Part shown: in pieces, positions 8,589-16,208 of the stretch
Layout: every line of letters begins with the position of its first letter
Position numbering within the stretch: position 1 is the stretch's first letter
Assembly: GCF_006715095.1 (NCBI RefSeq)
Contig: NZ_VFMO01000001.1
Location: 868,001 to 932,000 of the forward strand
Direction of reading: 5' to 3'
Length of the DNA: 64,000 nucleotides
From: Yimella lutea
GTDB lineage: Bacteria; Actinomycetota; Actinomycetes; Actinomycetales; Dermatophilaceae
The notes under the pieces: generated by a model
Told to the model about the DNA's origin: nothing
Databases searched by the model: none
What the model saw: the letters and a program-made list of their open reading frames with translations, nothing else
Program-made: the position numbers and the translations under genes

Positions 8589-8928
8589 CTCATCATCATG
8601 ACAACATCGCGGCATGCGTGAACAGGGGAGGCAGCCGCACAGTCATCGGTACGTCCGCACGGTGGTGCACCGGCGATCTGCGGGATCGCGATGATGGCTG
8701 CCGGTTTCGTGGCGATGACGGGCCTGCCCGATGGTGGTTCGCCCCCGCCGGAACCCCGGCCGGAGTATCGATCCTCTGGCTGGTGATCCTTGCTGGGTGG
8801 ATCCGCGCGGCGCGAATCACCCCTTAGTCGCTCCCTGCAGTCGTGGCCGGCAACATCCTGTGCGCCGGCGCCGGCCTGTACGTGAGGCACAGCCGCCGTC
8901 GGTGACCGGAATGACTAGGGTCGGTCGG
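8589..8928. other. 340-bp gap between divergent menC and menB; possible membrane-protein relic
   Basis: No confident gene. On the plus strand, one frame reads a hydrophobic stretch (GVSILWLVILAGWI), an in-frame TAG at 8824-8826, then AVVAGNILCAGAGLYVRHSRRR to TGA at about 8902. Another frame reads GIAMMAAGFVAMTGLP. This may be a decayed two-helix membrane protein, but it could be chance. The right edge holds the menB promoter box. Confidence 0.3.
8916..8921 (+). promoter_or_regulatory. Leaderless -10 box of menB
   Basis: TAGGGT ends 7 nt before the menB GTG at 8929. Confidence 0.6.
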
Positions 8929-9864
8929 GTGAGTGAGCAGACCAGCGCCAACCCCTTCCGTCCCGAACTGTGGGAGCCGGTCGACGGGTTCGACTTCACC
9001 GACATCACCTACCACCGCGCGAAGGACCTCGGTTGCGTGCGCATCGCGTTCGACCGTCCGGAGGTGCTGAACGCGTTCCGGCCGCACACCGTCGATGAGC
9101 TGTACCGGGCTCTCGACCACGCACGCCGCACCGCGGACGTCGGCGTCGTCCTGCTGACCGGCAACGGGCCCGGCCCGCAGGGATCCGGTGCTGCCGGCAA
9201 GTGGTCGTTCTGTTCCGGCGGTGACCAGCGCATCCGAGGTCGTTCGGGCTACCAGTACGCGGACGGCGAGACCGCGGACACCGTCGACGAACGCCGCGTC
9301 AAGGCCGAGGGCGGACGTCTGCACATCCTCGAGGTGCAGCGCCTGATCCGCACCATGCCCAAGATCGTCATCGCGGTCGTCGGCGGCTGGGCGGCCGGCG
9401 GCGGTCACTCGCTGCACGTCGTCTGCGACCTGACGATCGCCTCCCGCGAGCACGCCCGCTTCAAGCAGACGGACGCCGACGTCGGCTCCTTCGACGCCGG
9501 CTACGGGTCGGCGTACCTGGCCAAGATGGTCGGCCAGAAGTTCGCCCGTGAGATCTTCTTCCTCGGCCGGCCCTACAGCGCGCAGGACATGCACCGCATG
9601 GGCGCGGTCAACATCGTCGCCGACCACGCTGAACTCGAGGACGAAGCGCTCCAGGCGGCCCGCGAGATCATGGGCAAATCGCCTCAGGCACAACGGATGT
9701 TGAAGTTCGCGTTCAACCTCACCGATGACGGTCTGATGGGCCAGCAGGTGTTCGCAGGTGAGGCGACCCGGTTGGCGTACATGACCGACGAAGCGGTCGA
9801 GGGGCGCGACCAGTTCCTGGAGAAGCGGGACCCGGACTGGTCACCCTTCCCGTGGTACTTCTGA
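8929..9864 (+). CDS. menB: 1,4-dihydroxy-2-naphthoyl-CoA synthase MenB
   Basis: MenB, a crotonase-fold enzyme, closes the second ring of the naphthoate by Dieckmann condensation of succinylbenzoyl-CoA. The 311 residues include the oxyanion-hole motif FCSGGDQRIRG, the VGGWAAGGGHSLH segment, the MenB-typical DAGYGSAYLAK and the C-terminal WSPFPWYF. The long GPGPQGSGAAGKW insert is usual in actinobacterial MenB. The GTG at 8929 is chosen from the leaderless box and the SEQTSANPF N terminus. It forms the divergent partner of menC. Confidence 0.95.
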   Translation: MSEQTSANPFRPELWEPVDGFDFTDITYHRAKDLGCVRIAFDRPEVLNAFRPHTVDELYRALDHARRTADVGVVLLTGNGPGPQGSGAAGKWSFCSGGDQRIRGRSGYQYADGETADTVDERRVKAEGGRLHILEVQRLIRTMPKIVIAVVGGWAAGGGHSLHVVCDLTIASREHARFKQTDADVGSFDAGYGSAYLAKMVGQKFAREIFFLGRPYSAQDMHRMGAVNIVADHAELEDEALQAAREIMGKSPQAQRMLKFAFNLTDDGLMGQQVFAGEATRLAYMTDEAVEGRDQFLEKRDPDWSPFPWYF

Positions 9865-10065
9865 TCAGGCCCGCGCTTGCCGATAGTGCTGCGGGCTCAC
9901 GCCGTACTCCTTCTTGAATGCGGCGCTGAGGCTGTACGGGCTCGCATAGCCGACCCTTCGGGCGATCGCTGCGATCGTCATCGATGGTTCGTGCAGCAGG
10001 TCGGCAGCGAAGCCCAGGCGCCACTGACGCGCCGGTAGCGCCCCCGTCCGACCCCGTGCCGCACA
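9865..10065 (-). pseudogene. AraC-family regulator relic (C-terminal HTH only)
   Basis: On the minus strand, ending at TGA 9865-9867, the frame reads ARQWRLGFAADLLHEP, MTIAAIARRVGYASPYSLS and AAFKKEYGVSPQHYRQARA. That is the second half of an AraC/XylS DNA-binding domain, including the conserved GY.S...F...F....G.SP pattern. Going upstream the frame meets a TAG near 10067, with no start and no ligand domain. Only about 60 of roughly 280-300 residues remain, so it is a truncated relic squeezed between menB and the ABC gene. Confidence 0.8.
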
Positions 10066-10072
10066 GTTTTCC

Positions 10073-10078
10073 TAGGGT
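10073..10078 (+). promoter_or_regulatory. Leaderless -10 box of ABC exporter operon
   Basis: TAGGGT ends 6 nt before the ATG at 10085. Confidence 0.6.
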
Positions 10079-10084
10079 GTTCAC

Positions 10085-10987
10085 ATGGGGGAGATCATCG
10101 AGGCCACAGGCCTGTCCAAGAGGTACGGAGATCATCAGGCCGTCGACAACGTCGACCTGACCGTCGAGGAGGGATCCTTCTTCGGCATTCTCGGCCCGAA
10201 CGGTGCCGGGAAGACCACACTGCTGGAGATCATCGAGGGCATCCGCAAACCGGACGCCGGGACGGCGCGCATCGCCGGGGTGGAGGTGTGGCCGCGCAAC
10301 ACCGAGATCCTCACCAAGATCGGCGTCCAGTTCCAGTCGGCCGCTTTCTTCCCGAAACTGACTGCAAGAGAACAGATCCGGGCGTTCGCCGATCTGTACG
10401 GTGCACCCGAGTCGCGCTGCGACGCTCTGCTCGAGCAGTTCGGTCTGACGCAGAAGGCGGGCACGCTCACCGAGGACCTGTCGGGTGGCCAGTCCCAGCG
10501 GCTGTCCATCGCCTGCGCTCTGGTGCACGACCCGCAGGTCGTCTTCCTCGACGAACCGACCGCAGCGCTCGACCCACAAGCACGCCGCAACCTCTGGGAC
10601 GCCCTGCGCGGCATCAACGCCGAGGGCCGCACCGTCGTCCTCACCACGCACTACATGGACGAGGCGCAGTCGCTGTGCGACCAGGTGGCGATCATGGACC
10701 ACGGACGCATCCTCACCGTCGACAGCCCACGCGCTCTCATCGCGCACATCAACGCGCCGCACAAGATCACCATCGACCGCGATCTCATGTCCGTTCCGGA
10801 TGCGGCCGCGATCGGTGGTGTCCACTCGGTCGAGGACACCGGTGAATCCCTCACGATGATCACCGACGATCCGGCGCCCGTGCTCACCGCCCTCGCCGAA
10901 CGCAAGGCACTCGCCGGCGTCGGGGTCAGCGGAGCCAGCCTCGAGGACGTCTTCCTCGAACTCACCGGACGGGAGTACCGCGCGTGA
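10085..10987 (+). CDS. ABC exporter ATP-binding protein (DrrA-like)
   Basis: A nucleotide-binding subunit of 300 residues with Walker A GPNGAGKTT near residue 38, the signature LSGGQSQRLSIA near 137, Walker B VVFLDEPTAALDP and the H-loop LTTHYMDEA. The C-terminal extension with ASLEDVFLELTGREYRA is typical of the DrrA/CcmA-type subfamily that pairs with ABC-2 permeases. The permease follows 97 bp downstream. Substrates of such pairs are usually drugs or lipids; nothing here fixes the substrate. Confidence 0.92.
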   Translation: MGEIIEATGLSKRYGDHQAVDNVDLTVEEGSFFGILGPNGAGKTTLLEIIEGIRKPDAGTARIAGVEVWPRNTEILTKIGVQFQSAAFFPKLTAREQIRAFADLYGAPESRCDALLEQFGLTQKAGTLTEDLSGGQSQRLSIACALVHDPQVVFLDEPTAALDPQARRNLWDALRGINAEGRTVVLTTHYMDEAQSLCDQVAIMDHGRILTVDSPRALIAHINAPHKITIDRDLMSVPDAAAIGGVHSVEDTGESLTMITDDPAPVLTALAERKALAGVGVSGASLEDVFLELTGREYRA

Positions 10988-11084
10988 ACTCACCCCACGA
11001 AGTTCTCCGCTCGTACCTCGCTCCGATACTTCGCGGGGGCCCCGGCACCGATGGTGGAGTGACCGGAGAAAGGGAGTGCTGCTC

Positions 11085-12209
11085 ATGAGTCACACCACCG
11101 AAGAGACTCGGGCTCCCGAACAGACCGGCCGCACCCAGCTGGGCAAGCCCAAGGGTTTCGCCACGCTGGCTCGGGCGCAGTGGAAGGCGTTCATCCGCGA
11201 CAAGCAGATCCTGTTCTGGATGCTGGCGTTCCCGCTGGCCTTCCTGCTGCTGTTCGGGGTGCTGAACGGTTCGTCCGGTGATGCCCCCAAGACCGAGATG
11301 ACGCAGGTCGGTTCGGTGCAGTTCGTCGACCGTATGCCGGCCGACGCCAAGAAGCAGTGGGACGAACTGTTCGAGGTCACCAAGACTTCCGATCGTGATG
11401 CCGCTCTGGCCAAGCTGAAGAAGGGCGACACCGACGCCGTCCTCGAACAGACCGGTGGCGGTCTGGTGCTGCACTACTCCAGCGCCGACCAGGTGCGGGC
11501 CGCCACCGTCCAGGGCACGGTGAGTTCGTTCGTCGACCGGTCGAACCTTGCGATCGCCGGCGTGAAACCAGCGGTGTCGCTGCAGGCTCAGCCGGTCGAG
11601 GACGCCTCCCTCAAACCGATCCAGTACCTCACCCCCGGCCTGCTCGGGTTCGCGCTCGCGATGGGTGGCACGTTCGGCGGCGCCATGACCCTGGTCAACT
11701 GGCGCAAGACCAAGCTGCTGCGCCGGATGCGGCTGACCCCGACGAACACCTGGGACCTCGTGGCCTCCCGTGTCGTGGTCTCGATGGTCATCGCGGTGCT
11801 GCAGTTCGTGCTCTTCATCGCGGTCGCCATGGCGGTGTTCGGCCTGAAGCTGACCGGTTCCTGGTACATGGCGCTGCCGCTCGCGCTGTGCGGAATGCTT
11901 GTGTTCATGGCGATCGGACTGATCGCCGGTTCGGTCTCCAAGAGCGAGGAGGCGGCGTCCGGCCTCGCAAACCTCATCGTCCTGCCGATGTCCTTCCTCG
12001 GCGGAGCGTTCATTCCGCTCGACTTCGCGCCGGCATGGCTCAAGACCGTTGCGAACTTCCTGCCGATGGGTCACCTCACCGAAGGAATGTTGGACGTGAT
12101 GGTGCGTGGCGAGGGACCGACCGCCGCGCTGATGCCGATGGCGATCCTGCTCGCCTTCGCCGCCGCCTTCACGCTCATCGCAGCGAAGATCTTCCGCTGG
12201 GAGGACTGA
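11085..12209 (+). CDS. ABC-2 type membrane permease
   Basis: The membrane partner of the ATPase upstream, 374 residues. It has one N-terminal helix (ILFWMLAFPLAFLLLFGV), a soluble extracytoplasmic loop of about 130 residues and five C-terminal helices, ending in LLAFAAAFTLIAAKIFRWED. A good ribosome site (GGAGAAAGGGAG, 11065-11076) precedes ATG 11085, so the in-frame GTG at 11076 is unlikely. The loop domain and LGGAFIPLDF motif fit the ABC2_membrane_3 type, usually drug or polyketide export. Confidence 0.88.
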   Translation: MSHTTEETRAPEQTGRTQLGKPKGFATLARAQWKAFIRDKQILFWMLAFPLAFLLLFGVLNGSSGDAPKTEMTQVGSVQFVDRMPADAKKQWDELFEVTKTSDRDAALAKLKKGDTDAVLEQTGGGLVLHYSSADQVRAATVQGTVSSFVDRSNLAIAGVKPAVSLQAQPVEDASLKPIQYLTPGLLGFALAMGGTFGGAMTLVNWRKTKLLRRMRLTPTNTWDLVASRVVVSMVIAVLQFVLFIAVAMAVFGLKLTGSWYMALPLALCGMLVFMAIGLIAGSVSKSEEAASGLANLIVLPMSFLGGAFIPLDFAPAWLKTVANFLPMGHLTEGMLDVMVRGEGPTAALMPMAILLAFAAAFTLIAAKIFRWED

Positions 12210-12296
12210 GCCATCGGCGTCGAAGCATCCGGTCGGCGTGGCCCGCCCCACACCGGTCGGACGCTTCGTTGTGGACCGTTGTGCACCCGTGCTGCG

Positions 12297-12302
12297 TAAC
12301 CT
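12297..12302 (+). promoter_or_regulatory. Leaderless -10 box of small membrane protein
   Basis: TAACCT ends 7 nt before GTG 12310. Confidence 0.5.
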
Positions 12303-12309
12303 CGAACGC

Positions 12310-12474
12310 GTGGGAAACACGATCCTCTACGTCATTCTCGCGCTGTGCGTCCTCGGACTCGCAGCGATCGGTGTACGTGCCCTGATGGATCGGCGCGCCG
12401 AGCACCGCCAACATGCCTACCGGCCCGAACGCCCGGCGGCCGAACGTCGCAGGCGCCGCACTCCCACCGAGTAG
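12310..12474 (+). CDS. Small single-helix membrane protein, unknown
   Basis: 54 residues starting VGNTILYVILALCVLGLAAIG, a single membrane helix, followed by a very basic tail (RRAEHRQHAYR and RRRRRTPTE). I do not recognise a family. GTG 12310 was chosen over the upstream in-frame start at 12238 because a TAACCT box sits 7 nt before it and the upstream residues are not hydrophobic. It may be a small stress or envelope protein, but there is no direct evidence. Confidence 0.55.
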   Translation: MGNTILYVILALCVLGLAAIGVRALMDRRAEHRQHAYRPERPAAERRRRRTPTE

Positions 12475-12585
12475 GTCCCGGCGTCGGGGAGCGCGCAGCT
12501 TAGGCTGGTTTCGCGGAACGGATTCGCCACTGTCGCGTCCGACCGCAGGGCACAGAGTTGCCCCGATGCGACCAGGGAGGAAGTC

Positions 12586-13230
12586 ATGTCTAACTACGCC
12601 GGAGAACCCAAGCGCCGAGGTCTTGCCCTCACCATCGTGGGCGCCGTGATGATGCTGGTGCTCGCTCCGGCGGCGTTCGTCGTCGGCACCGTGTTCGGGG
12701 TGAAGGGTGCCGTCGACCTGGTGCAGTCGGCCCCGATGGTCACCAGCGGTGGGAGCGTCCCCATGTCGGCCGGACAGACCCGCGACATCTACGCCTACGT
12801 CGGCGCATCGTCGTCGGACTCCGGCATCGAGACCGACTCCACCCTCGGCGACTCCGTGCCCGCGTGCAAGGTCACCTCACCGTCCGGTGCCGACGTGCCG
12901 GTGTCGAGCGCGACCGGCAACACCAGTTGGACGCGCGACGGCGGCCGCTACGGCTCGGCCGGTAGCTTCACCGCCCAGGAGGCGGGCGATCACGCCGTCG
13001 ACTGCGGCAGCGCCTCGGCCATCGTGCCGGACGGTGACCAGGCCAGTGAAGCCGCCACGAAGGCTGCCTGGGGGATCGGCGGCGGCCTCATCGGCGCCAC
13101 CATCATCGGGATCCTCGGCCTCATCATGCTGATCATCGGCATCGTCAAGCTGGTCAACTCCGGCAAGGAGCGCTCGCAGTTCCGCATGCAGCAGCAGATG
13201 GGCCAGTGGAACAACCAGCCGCGCTGGTGA
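12586..13230 (+). CDS. Two-helix membrane protein with extracytoplasmic domain, unknown
   Basis: 214 residues. The N terminus has a helix (LTIVGAVMMLVLAPAAFVVGTVFG, about 14-38); a polar Ser/Thr/Gly-rich domain with two pairs of cysteines runs to about 150, and a second helix (IGGGLIGATIIGILGLIMLIIGIVKLV) precedes a Gln-rich tail. A clear ribosome site, AGGGAGGAAGTC, stands just before ATG. This layout occurs in many actinobacterial hypothetical membrane proteins, but I cannot name a family. The outer domain probably faces the cell wall. Confidence 0.75.
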   Translation: MSNYAGEPKRRGLALTIVGAVMMLVLAPAAFVVGTVFGVKGAVDLVQSAPMVTSGGSVPMSAGQTRDIYAYVGASSSDSGIETDSTLGDSVPACKVTSPSGADVPVSSATGNTSWTRDGGRYGSAGSFTAQEAGDHAVDCGSASAIVPDGDQASEAATKAAWGIGGGLIGATIIGILGLIMLIIGIVKLVNSGKERSQFRMQQQMGQWNNQPRW

Positions 13231-13363
13231 TCCGCCGTTCGTCCGTCCGGCGACGGTGAATCGAGTTCGGAGGAAAGGCGCCGGACGCGTTAACCTTTGG
13301 CCGTCGGCCCTGCGCGCCCGCAGGCGACGCATTTTCCGAAACTGATCAGCAAGCAGGTGTGAC

Positions 13364-13747
13364 GTGCCCAGCGGCAAAGTGAAGTTCTTCGACGCGGACA
13401 AGGGGTTCGGATTCGTCTCCGGCGACGACGGCAAGGATGTCTTCCTGCCCTCCAGTGCCCTGCCCGCCGGCACGACCACCCTGAAGAGCGGCACCCGCCT
13501 GGAGTACTCCATCGTCGAAGGGCGACGTGGTGCGCAGGCGATGACTGTCACCCTGCTCGACCCGGCGCCGTCGCTGGCCGCCCGTCACCGCAAACCGGCC
13601 GACGACATGGCGATCATCGTCGAGGACCTCATCAAGCTGCTCGACGGTGTCGGCAACGGTCTGCGCAAGGGCCGGTACCCCGACAGCTCCCACTCGGCGA
13701 AGGTCGCCTCGGTGCTGCGCGCCGTCGCGGACAACCTGGACGTCTGA
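13364..13747 (+). CDS. Cold-shock domain protein with C-terminal extension
   Basis: The first 66 residues are a cold-shock domain: GKVKFFDADKGFGFVSGDDG carries the RNP1-like motif and KDVFLPSSAL the RNP2 region. A further 60 residues (about 67-127), mostly helical and charged, follow; the usual CspA is about 67 residues. Predicted single-stranded nucleic acid binding. The start is GTG 13364; a TAACCT box at 13291-13296 implies an untranslated leader of about 60 nt, unlike most genes here, as expected for cold-shock mRNAs. The stop overlaps the DUF3027 start (ATGA-type), so the two are coupled. Confidence 0.88.
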   Translation: MPSGKVKFFDADKGFGFVSGDDGKDVFLPSSALPAGTTTLKSGTRLEYSIVEGRRGAQAMTVTLLDPAPSLAARHRKPADDMAIIVEDLIKLLDGVGNGLRKGRYPDSSHSAKVASVLRAVADNLDV

Positions 13748-14544
13748 TGCCGGCCGACACCACGACCAGGGCAGCGGCCCCGCGCCGAACGGCGCGCAAG
13801 AGCGCCGCGCCGAAGCCGGACAAGGTGCTGTTCGACGCCGTCGACCTCGCCCGTGAAGCAGCCGTCTCGATCGCGACCCCGAACACGGTCGGCGATCACG
13901 AGGGCGCGGTCATGCTCGGCGAGCGTCTGGCGATGCATTACTTCACCTGCACCAACAAGGGCTACCGCGGGTGGCGCTGGGCGATCGCGGTCGCTCGTGC
14001 GCCGCGGGCGAAGGTCGCGACCGTCTGCGAGACCAACCTGCTGCCCGGTGACGACGCGGTGCTGGCGCCCGAGTGGCTGCCCTACGCCGAGCGACTGGCC
14101 CCCGGTGATGTCGGCCCGGGCGATGTCATGCCCTACATCGCCGACGACCCCAACCTCGAGCCCGGCTTCGAGGCGACGGGCGACGAGGACGTCGACCACA
14201 TGGCGTTCTTCGAACTCGGCCTCGGCCGTCCGCGCGTGCTGTCGCGTGAAGGACGCGAGGCTGCTGCCACCCGCTGGTACGACGGCGAGCACGGCCCGCG
14301 CGCCGCGGTCGCGGCACAGGCCAAGGGCAACTGCAGCGGATGCGGTTACTTCCTGCCGATGGCCGGCGCGCTGCGTCGCTGCTTCGGTGTCTGCACCAAC
14401 GAATGGTCGCCGAGCGACGGCACCGTCGTCTCCCTCGACCACGGGTGCGGTGCCCACAGCGAGATCCACGAAGAGGCCCCGACACCGGAGAAGATCGAGC
14501 CGCCCGTGCTCGACGACTTCGCCGTCGATGTCGAACAGGGCTGA
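13747..14544 (+). CDS. DUF3027 family protein
   Basis: 265 residues. The core includes ACTNKGYRGWRW-like sequence (TCTNKGYRGWRWAIAVAR near residue 60), LLPGDDAVLAPEWLPY and a cysteine cluster GNCSGCGYFLP...CFGVCTN...HGCGAHSE that may bind a metal ion. It matches the actinobacterial DUF3027 family. The first 25 residues are Ala/Lys/Arg rich. It is coupled to the cold-shock gene by overlap, a pairing I have seen in other actinobacteria; a role in RNA or stress biology is inference. Confidence 0.85.
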   Translation: MPADTTTRAAAPRRTARKSAAPKPDKVLFDAVDLAREAAVSIATPNTVGDHEGAVMLGERLAMHYFTCTNKGYRGWRWAIAVARAPRAKVATVCETNLLPGDDAVLAPEWLPYAERLAPGDVGPGDVMPYIADDPNLEPGFEATGDEDVDHMAFFELGLGRPRVLSREGREAAATRWYDGEHGPRAAVAAQAKGNCSGCGYFLPMAGALRRCFGVCTNEWSPSDGTVVSLDHGCGAHSEIHEEAPTPEKIEPPVLDDFAVDVEQG

Positions 14545-14545
14545 G

Positions 14546-14607
14546 CAGCAAGCAGATTCACCTGAGAAGGGCGACCTGGGATTGCAGCTCGCCCTTGCTC
14601 GTTGCTG
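14546..14607. terminator. Bidirectional hairpin between DUF3027 and zwf genes
   Basis: An inner 8-bp stem AAGGGCGA (14567-14574) pairs with TCGCCCTT (14589-14596), loop 14 nt. An outer CAGCAA / TTGCTG pair (14546-14551, 14602-14607) may extend it. It lies between convergent genes. Confidence 0.65.
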
Positions 14608-14619
14608 GTCCGTCTCGAG

Positions 14620-16056
14620 TCAGGCCGTCGGCTCGCGCCACTCCCGCTCGAACGGCAGGCGCCACGCAGTGGGTGCGACCAGTTGGTGGATCTGGTTCGG
14701 ACCCCAACTGCCCTGCCCGTAGGGGCGCACCGGGGGCGGGTTGTCCAGCAGCGGCTGGCTGACCTCCCAGAGACGTTCGATGCCCTCGGACGTCGTGAAC
14801 AGCGTGTGGTCGCCGCGCACCGCGTCGTAGATCAGACGCTCGTAGGCCTCCAGTGCTGCCGCCGAACCGGTCGACTCCTGCATCGCAAACTGCATCGAGT
14901 GCTTGTCCAGACGGAAGCCGGTACCGGGTCGTTTTCCATAGAACGACAACGACATTCGCGATTGGTCGGCCAGGTCGAAGGTCAGGTGGTCGGGGCCGTG
15001 CTGGCTCACTCCGGAGCCGGCCGGGAACATCGACTTCGGCGGCTCCTTGAACGCGATCGAGATGATGCGCTGGCCCTGCGCCAGGCGCTTGCCGGTGCGC
15101 AGGTAGAACGGGACGCCGGCCCAGCGCCAGTTGTCGATGTAGCACTTGAGCGCGATGAAGGTCTCGGTCTCCGATTCGGGGGCCACCCCGTCCAGATCGC
15201 GGTACCCCTGGAACTGACCGCGCACGACGTTCTCGGGCTGGATCGGCATCATCGACCGGAAGACCTTGTTCTTCTCCTCGGTGATGGCTTGCGGTTCCAG
15301 TGACGTCGGCGGCTCCATCGCGGTGAAGGCGAGCACCTGGAACAGGTGGGTGACGACCATGTCGCGGTACGCACCGGTCGCCTCGTAGAACGCCGCGCGG
15401 GTTTCCAGGCCGAGGGTCTCGGGCACGTCGATCTGGATGTGGTCGATGTGGTTGCGGTGCCAGATCGGCTCGAACAAGCCGTTGGCGAACCGGAAGGCCA
15501 GGATGTTGAGCGCCGCCTCCTTGCCCAGGAAGTGGTCGATGCGGAAGATCTGTTCCTCGGCGAACACCTCGTGCAGCTTCTTGTTCAACTCCACCGCCGT
15601 CGCGAGGTCGGTGCCGAACGGCTTCTCCATCACCACGCGGCTGTACGCCACAAGATCGGCGGCGGCGAGCGTCTGGATCACCGAGAGCGCAGCCTTCGGC
15701 GGGACGCTCAGGTAGTGCAGTCGACGCGGGCGCGAGTCGCCGTCGTACCCCTGTTCCGCTTCTGCGACAACGGCTTTCAACGCTTCCGGGCCGGCATCGC
15801 TGCGCACGAAGTAGAGCCTCTTCGCAAACTCCTGGAAATCCTTCCGTGCCTCCTTGCGGGAGGAGAACTCGGCGATCGCCTGCTGCGCGAACTCGACGAA
15901 ACTCTCCCGCGTGTGGTCATCGAGCGAGGTGCCGACGACGCGCACATCGTTGAGCAGTCCGCTGCCCCACAGGTGCAGCAGGCCGGGAAGCAGCTTGCGG
16001 CGGGCGAGGTCTCCGGTGGCTCCGAACAGGACGATGGTTGTGGGCCGTTCCGACAT
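14620..16056 (-). CDS. zwf: Glucose-6-phosphate dehydrogenase
   Basis: Catalyses the first oxidative pentose-phosphate step, making NADPH. The 478-residue enzyme shows the N-terminal nucleotide fold (VLFGATGDLARRKLLP), the conserved VVMEKPFGTDL, the active-site signature RIDHFLGKE, and the C-terminal EGIERLWEV and GSWGP motifs. ATG 16056 (MSERPTT) was chosen; the 64 residues further upstream in frame have no homology-like pattern. No pgl, tal or opcA partner is adjacent, so here it is a stand-alone copy. The neighbour upstream is a divergent histidine kinase. Confidence 0.95.
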   Translation of the reverse strand: MSERPTTIVLFGATGDLARRKLLPGLLHLWGSGLLNDVRVVGTSLDDHTRESFVEFAQQAIAEFSSRKEARKDFQEFAKRLYFVRSDAGPEALKAVVAEAEQGYDGDSRPRRLHYLSVPPKAALSVIQTLAAADLVAYSRVVMEKPFGTDLATAVELNKKLHEVFAEEQIFRIDHFLGKEAALNILAFRFANGLFEPIWHRNHIDHIQIDVPETLGLETRAAFYEATGAYRDMVVTHLFQVLAFTAMEPPTSLEPQAITEEKNKVFRSMMPIQPENVVRGQFQGYRDLDGVAPESETETFIALKCYIDNWRWAGVPFYLRTGKRLAQGQRIISIAFKEPPKSMFPAGSGVSQHGPDHLTFDLADQSRMSLSFYGKRPGTGFRLDKHSMQFAMQESTGSAAALEAYERLIYDAVRGDHTLFTTSEGIERLWEVSQPLLDNPPPVRPYGQGSWGPNQIHQLVAPTAWRLPFEREWREPTA

Positions 16057-16195
16057 GCCGCCCAGTCTGCCCCTCCCGGCACGGCTGTCGCGAGCCCGCA
16101 GCAGGTGAAATGCGTCGCTGCGTTCTCGGAGGTGTCGGGCTGCCCCGACACAGCGTTGGCCAGAGCACGGGATGTGGCCGCCGCTCGGCGGTCCA

Positions 16196-16201
16196 TAGCG
16201 T
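16196..16201 (+). promoter_or_regulatory. Leaderless -10 box of histidine kinase gene
   Basis: TAGCGT ends 7 nt before ATG 16209. Confidence 0.5.
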
Positions 16202-16208
16202 CGATGAC

